This document shows positions 49,801 to 61,800 of a DNA stretch of 64,000 nucleotides, in pieces; within the stretch, counting starts at the first letter, position 1; each line of letters opens with the position of its first letter. The stretch covers positions 9,991,501 through 10,055,500 of the forward strand of contig NC_088303.1 in assembly GCF_032854445.1 (NCBI RefSeq), written 5' to 3'. The DNA is from Liolophura sinensis (Eukaryota > Mollusca > Polyplacophora > Chitonida > Chitonidae). The notes under the pieces were generated by a model. The model searched no databases, had not been told where the DNA came from, and saw only the letters and a list, made by a program, of their open reading frames with translations. A program made the translations under genes and the position numbers.

Positions 49801-52800
49801 ATTTTAAATATAAAATATGACTTAATACCAGCATTAGTTAATACACTTTCGAACAAATGGGCCCAGGTGGTTTTCATATCAAGTCGAGATCATAGGGTGT
49901 CTAACTGCGTGACGTCAATGGAGCTCTAGGGGCGTCTCGGGTCTATTTTTGTTGTATCAACGAAGTTCTAACTTGGCCTTTCGTCCGTTTGTCTTATTCA
50001 GAGCGTAGGTGATGTGAAAGGTCAACCTCAAACAGCGAGAGTTGAAACAACTTCACGGAACGCACAAACAGGATGATATTATGTGTCAACCTCAAATAAC
50101 AAGAGTTGTAACAACTTCGCGGAACACACAAACGGAATAATATTACATGTTGACCTCAAACAGCGAGAGTTCTAACATCTTCGCGAAAAACACAAACAGG
50201 ATGATATTACATGTCGACCTCAAACAGCGAGAGCTGTAACAACTTCACAGAACACACAAACAGGATAATATTACATGTCGACCTCAAACAGCGAGAGTTG
50301 TAACAACTTCACGGAAAACACAAACTGGATGATATTACATGTCGACCTGAAAACAGCGAGAGCTGTAACAACTTCGCGGAACACACAAACAGGATAATAT
50401 TACATGTCGACCTCAAACAGCGAGAGTTGTAACAACTTCACGGAAAACACAAACTGGATGATACTACATGTCGACCTGAAAACAGCGAGAGCTGTAACAA
50501 CTTCGCGGAACACACAAACAGGATAATATTACATGTCGACCTCAAACAGCGAGAGTTGTAACAACTTCACGGAACACACAAAGAGGATGATGTTACATGT
50601 CGACCTCAGACAACGACAGCTGAATCACATTCGCGGAAAAACCTGTTCTTTTCTAATCTATTTATCATTACAAACTGGCAGGATTGTTTTTATCGCGAAC
50701 ACAACTTATCAAAGTAGATATAGCCTTTAAATCCTATTTCTTTATCTTCATGGGTATACATGTATTATGACATTAAACGCTAATGAAATAAATAAAAACT
50801 GTAAAATGAATGGAAATCTCTAGACTATAATATATGATAAATTCATCTCATAAGTGGTTGCTCATTTTTGTTTTTAGGTAGACCTTCACGTTGCGTCATT
50901 GTTCCACCCGTTTGTGGCTCCTTCTGGCTGGCCTTATTTCATGACTTACATCATACTTGGATTGATCAAGCTGCTGGTTGGCGTGAGGCAGATAGGTGAC
51001 AGTCCTGTTATTCCTCATCACTACCTGAACACACATGTTGGTTTTACCGCAGTGTTTTCACCCACCATGTTAATGAAAAACGCTATACTACTCACAAGAC
51101 TTATATCGTGCTACTTATCACGATCTGCATAGCACGGCATAGTGACTGTAGAAACGCATATAAATTCTCTTGAATTTATAACATTTCTGTCTGATCCTTC
51201 ATTGCCATTTCTTGCACTCGTCTGTGGTTCATGATATTCTGTACAAATCGTACACATCCTGCCCATGGGAAATTAACTGATTCACAATCTTTGGAGGGTT
51301 TTTACTGAACTGCGACATAAAGGCAGGAAGATAAAATATACTTCTGTATGTTTATTTTGTAGGAAATCTGAAACCTATCAGCATCATCGATCCATTTCAG
51401 TTTGTTGTGGCGTTGATAGGGGGTGTAGTAGTGATGAGTTATGGTAGGTATCGACTCTTAGTTACTAAAATAAGTAATTTATTTAAGTATTATTATGGTT
51501 GGCGTTTCACACCCGGGCAAAGCACGGTAGATCTCTAGAAAGGTGACAACCTGTTGGCATAAGAACGCAATCGCTCCTGGAAGAGCTGGATTCTATAACC
51601 AAAGACAGCTGGATTCTATAACCAAAGAGCTGGATTCTATAACCAAAGAAAGCTGAATTTTATAACTTTAATTATCTGTTACGAGAGTGGCATTTTAGCT
51701 TGCGAGTTCAGCGCCTAATTGGCCAAGTGCTAAAAAAACTTTCGGACGAAAGCGTTACTTTCCTTGATCCTTATTTTCCTTTCTTGCGTAACGCAGAGTG
51801 ATTAATAAAGAATATACAATCAGTGACCCGTTATGTCAGTTTTATTAAAGAAGTCGTGTGATTTTTCATTGTAAAGAAAAATTACATCACGAGTTTAATA
51901 AATTTGATATAATGGGTCACAAATTGCATATCCTATTTATCCCATAATTCATTTTGAATAGTTTTAGTTGGTTAATAGTGAAAACAACGTCTGTTTGTTT
52001 TGATAATTGTGTAAATGAGATGTGTAGTGATAACGATGTATGTGAAACGGTTGGAGCCAAACCACACATTTCGCTAAATATAGTTCTAGAAAACATTACT
52101 CAGTCCATTGGTGTGCTATAAGACCTTTGATCTTTTTCCAAAATTTCAGCATTCATAGCTGATCATTTATCGAAAATTGTGACTTAAATGTAGGTCATAT
52201 CTCTATGACGTCACGCGATGACTTGCAGGGTGCGAGGAGCAGTGATTTTGAAAACCATACTGAACGAAGTATTCAATTTTAGGCTGCTAACGGGAACAGT
52301 TCCCCTCAAATCTTAGTTGCTGGTCTTACCGACCATCATGGAACTTGGAGAATGTACCAACACAGTATTCACGATGTTTCAAAGGTCTTGATTTTAGCTC
52401 TCACTTTTGACTTTCCGTGTGATGGTAGCGTGATGTTGAATCAAAGTCCCAGTGGGACCGGTTTTCATGGTCGATGTGGCAAATAGAATGGACTAGATAT
52501 AAGAATAATCTTGAGGTACATCAGTTGCAGACCAGTTCATACACACGAGACAACTCTTTCTTGCTCTTCAAAGTAGTATGGTAAGTTCGTAGGTTTTTAA
52601 TGTCGTAAATATCTGATACGGAGGCATGATGCTGTCGTTGAGGGTTAACTGTTTGTATGTACATTGCTCAGGCTTACAGCGGGGAATTTGCTCCGTTTCT
52701 GAGCGGTAATACTTGATCTTCACATTTCCCTGTTTCCTCTGCATTTTGCTTTCATTTTCCCATTTTTCAACATTTCGTCTGACTTCTTTGTTGGATTGTG

Positions 52801-55800
52801 TTGATTGTTGGTTTGGTGATCGGTTTTGCGATTATTGACACAAAACGTGAATTTGGTTAACAGCTGGTATACGAATGTCTACTTCCACGACTGGATTCTA
52901 TAATTTATATTTGCTTTCAATCTAGCTTTTTCCAAGGTTGGGGGACTGGAAGGCTTGTACAAAGAATATGCCAGATCAACAGGAGTTCAAATGGAGAGTT
53001 TCCGGTTGCTTCGTCCAGCTGACGATTACTACATGCCTTGGCTAGGTTTTCTCCTCGGACAAACACCGGGTTTTATCTGGTACTGGTGTGCTGATCAGGT
53101 ATGTCCAGGGAACGTCATCTGGCACTGGTGTGGTAATCAGGTATGTCCAGGCCAGGGAACGTCATCTGGTATTGGTGTGGTGATCAGGTGTGTCCAGGGA
53201 ACGTCATCTGGTACTGGTATGACAATCAGGTATGTCCAGGACAGGGAACGTCATCTGGTACTGGTGTAATGATCAGGTATGTCCAGAGAACGTCATCGGG
53301 CCTTGGTGTGGTATGTCCAGGCCAGGGAACGTCATCTGGTACTGCTGTGGTGATCAGCTATGTCCAGCGATCGTTATCGGGCCTCGGTGTGGTGATCAGG
53401 TATGTCCAGGGAACGTCATCTGGTACTGGTGTGCTGATCAGGTATGTCGAGGCCAGGGAACGTCATCTGGTACTCCTGTGGTGATCAGGTATGTCCAGGG
53501 AAAATTATCGGGCCTTGGTGTTATCAGGTATGTGCAGGGAACGTCATCGGGCCTTGGTGTGGTATGTCCAGGCCAGAGAACGTCATCTAGTACTGCTGTG
53601 GTGATCAGCTATGTCCAGCGATCGTTATCGGGCCTTGGTGTGGTGATCAGGCATGTCCAGGGAACTTCATCTGGCACTGGTGTGGTAATCAGGTATGTCG
53701 AGGCCAGGGAACGTCATCTGGTACTCCTGTGGTGATCAGGTATGTCCAGGGAACATCATCGGGCCTTGGTGTGATCAGGTATGTGTAGGGAACGTCATCT
53801 GGTACTGGTGTGGTAATCAGGTATGTCCAGGCCAGGGAACGTCATCTTGTACTGGTGTGTTGATCAGGTATGTCCAGGCAAGCGAACGTCATCAGGCCTT
53901 AATGTGGTGATCAGGTATGTCCAGGGAACATCATCGGGCCTTGGTTTGGTTGTCAGGTATGTCCAGGGAACGTCATCTGGTACTGGTATTGTAATCAGGT
54001 ATGTCCAGGGAACATCATCGGGCCTTGGTGTGGTGATCAGGTATGTCCAGGAAACGTCATCGGGCCTTGGTGTGGTGATCAGGTATGTCCAGGGAACATT
54101 ACCTGGCCTTGGTGTGGTGATCAGGTATGTCCAGGGAACGTCATCGGGCCTTGGTATGGTAATCAGGTATTTCCAGGGAATCAGGTATGTCCAGGGAACG
54201 TCATCGAGCCTTGGTGTGGTAATCAGGTATTTCCAGGGAACGTAATCGGGCCTTGGTGTGGTAATCCGGTATGTCGAGGCCAGGGAACGTCATCTGGAAC
54301 TGGTGTGGTGATCAGGTATGTCCAGGGAACGTCATCGGGCCTTGGTGTGGTAATCAGGTATGTCCAGGGAACGTCATCGGGCCTTGGTGTGGTGATCAGG
54401 TATGTTCAGGGAACGTCACCTGGTACTGGTATGGTAATCAAGTATGTCCGGGAAACGTCATCGGGCCTTTTGTGTGATGATCAGGTATGTCATCTGGTAC
54501 TGTTGTGGTGATCGGGTATGTCCAGGGAACATCATCAGGCCTTGGTGTGGTGATCAGGTATGTCCAGGGAACATCATCGGGTCTTGGTGTGGTGATCAGG
54601 TATGTCCAGGGAACGTCATCTGGTACTGGTATGGTAATAAGGTTTGTCCAGGGAACGTCATCTGGTACTGGTGTGGTGATCAGTTATATCCTGGTCAGGG
54701 AATGTCATCTGGTACTGGTGTGGTGATCAGGTATATCCAGGAAAGGTCATCGGGCCTTGGTGTGGTAATCAGGTATGTCCAGGCCAGGGAACGTCATCTT
54801 GTACTGGTGTGTTGATCTGGTATGTCCAGGGAAGGGAACGTTATCGAGCCTTAATGTGGTGATCTGTTATGTCCAAAGAACGTCATCGGGCCTTGGTGTG
54901 GTGATGAGGTATGTCCAGGCCAGGGAACGTCATCTGGTACTGGTGTGGTAATCAGGTATGTCCAGGGAACATCATGTCGTACTGGTGTGGTGATCAGGTA
55001 TGTCCAGGGAACGTCATCGGGCCTTGATGTGGTGGTCAGGTATGTCCAGGGAACGTCATCGGGCCTTGGTGTGGTGATTAGGTATTTCCAGGGAACGTCA
55101 TCTGGCACTGGTATGGTAATAAGGTTTGTCCAGGGAACATCATCGGGCCTTGGTGTGGTAATAAGGTTTGTCCAGGGAACGTCACCTGGGACTGGTGTGG
55201 TAATCAGGTATGTCCAGGGAACATCATGTCGTACTGGTGTGGTGATCAGGTATGTCCAGGGAACGTCATCGGGCCTTGATGTGGTGGTCAGGTATGTCCA
55301 GGGAACGTCATCGGGCCTTGGTGTGGTGATTAGGTATTTCCAGGGAACGTCATCTGGCACTGGTATGGTAATAAGGTTTGTCCAGGGAACATCATCGGGC
55401 CTTGGTGTGGTAATAAGGTTTGTCCAGGGAACGTCACCTGGGACTGGTGTGTTGATCAGGTATGTCCAGGTCAGAGAACGTCATCTGGTACTGGTGTGGT
55501 CATCAGGTGTGTCTAGTGTCAGGGAACGTCATCTCTGGTGATCAGGTATGTCCAGACCAGGGAACGTTATCTGATACTGGTGTGGTGGTCAATATGTCCA
55601 TGTCAAGGGACATCATCTGATACTGGTGTCGTTGTCGGGTATGTCCAGGCCAAAGAACATCATCTGGTACTGGTGTAGTGATCAGGTATGTCCAGGTCAG
55701 AGAACGTCATCTGGTACTGGTGTGGTGGTCGGGTATGTCCAGGCCAAGGAACATCATCTGGTATGCTGTGGGTGGACTGTCCTGGTAACATAAATGGAGG

Positions 55801-58800
55801 GCTTAGACTGTGGGTGGACTATACTTGTAACATCAAGACGGGACATACACAGTGGTTGAACTATGCTGGTAACAACATCACAGAACATGGATAGTTGTTG
55901 GACTATTTCAGTAACAACAACACAGAAGATGGACCGTGGGTGGACTATACTGGTAACATCAACACAGGATATGTGTCTTCCCACCATAGTAGGCCTACTG
56001 GCCGCTGTCGTATACGTGAAATATTCTTGAGTACGGCACATGAAACATCAAGGAAATAAATAACTTAATATTCAGGTGTAATGCGAAGTATTGTTTCGTT
56101 GATCCATGTCTATCTTTCGGCAGGTCATCGTACAACGGTTACTGGTAGCTAGGAGTCTCACTCATGCCCAGGGGGCTGGTCTGATGGCCGGTGTCCTAAA
56201 AGTCCTGCCCTTCTTCTTGATGGTTCTGCCGGGAATGATCTCCCAAGTCTTGAACCCGGGTAAGTTTGGACGGAAATAAATCTGAAAATCTGAAAAAAAG
56301 AAAAACGCAGCAAAAGCTTTTGTTCATTTGTTGTAGCGATATGATGTTTTGACCTAAGTCAGGAGAAGGTTTACAAGTTTTACATCATTTCCACATTAGT
56401 CGACCTCTTTGGCCGAGTGGTTGGCGATATAATACGGTAATTGTTGTGGATACATCTCACCAGAGTTTTAGCAGCCATGCTGGCGTCCTCTAGTGGGAAG
56501 GTCTACCAGCAACCAGCGGATGTTTCTGGGTTATTACTATATAATGCTGGTATAAGAGAAATACTCTAAAGTACGGTGTAAAACAATCACAAATAAATGA
56601 ATAAAATTCCACAAAAGGTAATTTTTTTCTATAATTCTATGGTGGGTTTCCATTGTGAAAGAATAGGACCTCAGCCCACGGCCAAGCCTGGCGTAAAAGG
56701 CGACTAACCTTGAGCCCTCTCGTGTGAGTTCGTTTAACACTATAGGGCCATAAAACACTTTTGTGCTTAAGGTTTTCAAGCCTGTTTTGTTGTTTATTTT
56801 TATTACAATTATTTGACAGCGTTTCTGGTGATGTTGTTGTTGGATATTTATAATATATTTTATATTATATATTTTCATTGACTTTTGTTTAATTTACCCC
56901 GCTTTAAAGGAGTCTGCTTACTATATGTTCTGATTTTAGATGTATTTATTCTGACGTCGAAACTCAACCGTTTCTTTGACCTAATATGTTCTTGCCTCCA
57001 TAAGATTTGCATGAAATGACAGCTGTTACTTGCCGTTTCAATAGTGGAAACTATTGTCAAACACATTTGGTTACAGAAGGATTTGTGCTCTTTTTTAGCC
57101 ACGGGGTCGTCTTACGCCTACCCCCTTCTTCTCCTCTCGATGCCTACAGGTAAGCCAGTGATTTTCGGAAAACAGGAAATGACCCAAAATTCAAATAAAA
57201 TTTCGGAAGTGTTAGCCACGGCTCACTGATAACGTGGATAACTCTTGACTGATGTTTTTGTAGTGTGATTAATATTAACGTTCTATTAATAATCGATGCA
57301 ATATATTAAAAAGCAATTTAAAGAAATGTATATAGAGAAAGGCCTATGACTTTATGGACTGCCATGTTCATAAATTATAATTAACTGAGCAAACAAATAA
57401 AGAAAACAAACAATATTTTCTTCTACAGGACTGCGTGGACTGATGTTGGCCGTACTGCTGGTGTGTACTTTCAGTAATATATCCTCTACTTTGGACACGC
57501 TCACCGCCATATTTGCTGTTGATATCTGGAATGTAGTCAGAAAAGATGCGAGTCCCTGGGAGCTTGACAGGGCAAAAAGGTACGAGTTGGTGAACGGCTT
57601 TTTTCAATTTATGTATGTATATTGTATGTATATATGTATGAATGTATGTATGTATGTGGGAATGTGTGTGTGCGTATGTGTGTATTTTTATTTTTGAATA
57701 ATAGTTCCAAACTGAAGGATGTTTCACTTATACGATGTTTTTTTTCTAATGTGATTGTGTATTAAATATGATGACAACACAGTATTTTGAGTAATTCTAG
57801 ACCAGTAACATCAAATAAATTGTAATTAATATCACTGCATTTTGTTACCTAATTCTGCTTAAGCCATGATGCTAGGGGGCGTGAAATTCACTACTACTTA
57901 TGCATTTGCATGAACAGTTAGAATAAAACCCTGAATGAGGAAAATTGACAAGAGACTGTGTTTCACCAGTTACATGTGACCGTTTGCCAGCTATCACACT
58001 TTCGTTGCTGCTCTGGTCTTACTCTCTGTGCTGTACATCTTTAATTATATTACTTTATGGGTTAATTAGGAAAGCGGAAAATCCGGATCTTTGACAAGTC
58101 ACTTCGATCCCAAACAGATCACATCTCCATGGTGTCGCCATAACGTGTGGAAACATTGTCTTCAGTTTGCTGAAAACAAAATAACACTAGAGAAATGTAG
58201 AATGTGTGACGACCCTAAATTGTCTAGGTGTCAACATAATCAAAACTGCTCCTGTGTAGCTTCTTAGCGGCCGGTTCTAGTTGTTATGATCCTGTTCGAC
58301 AGGATATGAACATGACTCATAATTGAACACAAGGTAAGCGGTGTAAATCATAATTTCTTTAACGGAATGGCAAACACCAATCTTACAATCATCATCACCA
58401 TCATCATCATCATCATTGAGCTTAAGTTTTTAATAACGCTGACGTTTTAATAAATCAATCAGCAATGTGTAATTTTTTCACAACTGGACAAACAATTAGA
58501 TGAAGCAATCCAATAAGAATGACTGTCGGTACATAGAAAATCAACACGAGAATAAATAAACACAGCAATGAAAGATTAATACTTATAATTATCGGATTAT
58601 TGTTTAAAGCCAAAATCACGAATTTTCAACTAAATGATGGTGGTCAGTTTTATAGGTGGACGAAAGGGGACTGCCCGCGGGATAAACTAGCAATCTTTGG
58701 CAAATTACTGACAAAGTATCCCACAGACACACGGACAGGCACACCATATTGGTGCAAGAAAAATGTTTCTAACAAACATTAGATTGTGAAGACTGCCATT

Positions 58801-61800
58801 CGAGCGTCCTCGGTTCTTGTCACCATGACCTCAAAAGCAGTGAGTGCTGGAGAGGTACAATATCCTGTCCTAGACCGGTTTGAACCCACACTTAGTGTAG
58901 CACCGTCAACCATTCGGCTTTGACCCACTCCCATAAACTACATAAACATATTTTTATAGATATATACGCATCCTTACCTCAGCACGTTGTATAAAGGGTT
59001 AAGTGTGCCTTAGCGCGCTGAAATCAGTACTCTAGAGGTTCAATCCACGCTGAACCCCACTGAAATGTCTTTCATTATTAAGGGTATCGCAGAAACCAGT
59101 TGAACTATCTCTTAATGCCGCTGGTCTAACCTAACATATTGTAACACTGAAGTGGAAAACTGAAGTCTGTTATACCTTTCACCTCTGGTTCGTGTTACTT
59201 AGCAGAACATTCTCAGCTATACTTTCCGCTGATACACATACTGTAAGGAGGAGAAAACATAAAAGTGATGTAAACATCAGATAAAAGGCTGTGAAAAGGT
59301 ATTTATATATACGGTCTTCAGCATGTTTTGTTCGTTTCGAAAATGACATTTTATAATGTTTTTGTGTGAAGGGTATTTGGGATAAGCTTTGGGTATAACT
59401 GAATCCTGACACATTTATGTATAAATGTGCCCTAAATGAATATGTAATGCATGTCTAATAAATGATATCAGCTGGAATTCGGTATATCTTAAATCAGAAT
59501 TTTAGTCAAATTTATATTTGTGATATGTTTACAAATATTGTCATATTTCAGATTCAACAAATGTATTTGCATGTAAAAATTACACTCAAACATATTTACT
59601 GCTTTTAACCCTTGAGCTGGGCTTGCGGGTCATGTAAGGCCCAGAAGTAATGACCAATCTGTGAAAAATTTCCTATACGTGTTAGCATCTGAAGTGATTC
59701 GAGAGAGACACAAACACACGCACCTGTACAAGTAGACATAGTTTCCTGTATACGTCGGCCCATCCGCACTGTCCATGTTGCATTGCGCATGAGCACGCCT
59801 AGAGGTGAAATGTTATATGGTTTAGCATTGCATTTTTTGTGATATGTGTACTTTGTCCGAAATGATTAGCTGATATAATATTTTCAAGGCCTGGGTTACG
59901 AAGAAAAGAACTCAGATTTTAAAATCACGGAAACAACATCTATATGTATTTATAACGAATTATTAAATATTACTGCTCCATTTGAAGAGTTGGTTTTATG
60001 TCATTTATTATTTTTCTGCTTCCAGGATCTGTTTTGTGGTGGTGACCTTTATGTCGGTAGGGTGGATGGTATTGGTTAGTTTAGCTGCAGGCGACCTGTT
60101 GACCTACATTCAGACGATGACCAACTATTTGGCACCACCCTTTGCTGCAATCTTTTTACTGGGCGTATTTGTACCAAGAACCACAGAGAAGGTAAGAGCA
60201 AGAATCTTTGCGTCGAAACAGACATTCGTAAACCACATGTTAATCAAGATGGGCGTTCCAGGTCAACAACCCCAAGACCAACTATCAAAGAACTAAGAAA
60301 GTACATAAAGTACGAAAATATGACGGAACCATGCAATTGTTTCCAGTAAGAAGAGTAAGAAGGCCATTTGGACAAATACTGGTGGTCAATTTATGTGCTG
60401 GGGGATTGATACAATAATTAAAAATTGCGAACATTTGCGAAGAAAAAAAAGAGAAAAAAGCAATATAAGACATTAAGTCATATATCTAATATAATGAGTG
60501 CTATCCTTTTGACGTATTATGGTGGAGATACTTTTCCACGTAAATTACTTTTGACCTAAGCTGATATCGTCTGTTATCCATTCATACGATGAACCAGTTG
60601 TTGGAGAACTGGTTATTAATCGAGAACAATAGTCAGTTCAGCTTCGGCCCGTGCTATGTCGAAAAGTTAACCTACTGACTTTACAGCCAGACAGCAAAAG
60701 GTTCTTTACTGACAACTTTGCCATTTTGGGCCAGTCGTTTGGGCTTTAATAATAAATTTTCTAATCAGATGGTGTCCATTGGACGTTTACCTTAGCCAGA
60801 AAATAATGCAGATCGCCACAAGGCCCTGAATCTGAAAGAAAAATCTTCTTTAAATATTCATATATATTAATAAGTTAACTGAATGTATTTGCTGTTGTAT
60901 CAGGGAGCGTTCTGGGCGTTAGTGTTGGGAAGTATTACCGGCAGCATCCGTTTAATTCTCAGCATGATCTACAGTTACTTCGCCTACAACAGTGTGGCTG
61001 CTTATAACTTGGTCAACAATTTCCACTACATGTACTTTGGTCTATTCTCGTTCTTGCTGACTGCTGTCATGGCTTTTGTCATAAGCCTGTTGTCCAATCC
61101 ACCAGAGGGTCACCGCGTAAGTAGATCACCATGCTGTGTGTATATTTACACGTCGCCATACGCTCCACAAGTAAGATAAAGTAAGATACCTTAGTTTACA
61201 TGATTGGTGTTTTGCATTAAGTAGAAACTTCACTCAGATTTTCTGAGAAGCTAATAGTTTCTTTAGTGATGGTACCAAGCAATAACAAAACAGTTAAAAT
61301 ATTCTTCGTGCACGTGTTATGGCTCTTGTAAATCTTTATTTTTTGCTTTTTTGTTTCTTTTAACATCATTTCGGTAATTTCTCCTAGCGTCAGAATCTTT
61401 CCAGATATTGTCCAGACGACGAGTAGTTATTTAGCTTTTAATTTCAGATCGGACGTACCACCTTCTGGACAAGGAAGTCTCAGCAACAGGATGAATTGCA
61501 GCTCACAGACTTTGACGAATTGGCGGAAAATCAATCCGCCCATGTAGATCGTGATGAGGAGAATGCTGACACGACTACGGCGAATACTCACAGTCCAGGA
61601 ACTGGATTTGTACCTACAAATGGAACTAAGCAGAGAGGGCCCATTTCACCTCAACCAGCGGAGACACAAAGCTCAGATAGTGAGCTGATATTTGTAGAAG
61701 ATAACAGCCACGGAGAAGACATCCTACGCCTACAATCAGAGTCAGGAAGCTCTGACAGTGAATTGGTCTTTCTTGAAGGCAACAGCGACGGAGAAGCAAT

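Noticed and set aside
50983-50988. GTGAGG as the normal donor of SLC5-B exon 6
   Set aside because: Joining here to the exon 7 acceptor gives a stop after two codons; 50996 or the GC site at 50981 keep the frame.
52955-55541. Series of open frames rich in [12 protein letters not shown] or [11 protein letters not shown]
   Set aside because: They are readings of the 42-bp junction array in different frames; only the part up to 53098 is a real exon.
56640-56720. GC-richer patch with CCTGGCGTAAAAGGCGACTAAC as an RNA gene
   Set aside because: It resembles no RNA I can name and shows no promoter or fold that I can support.
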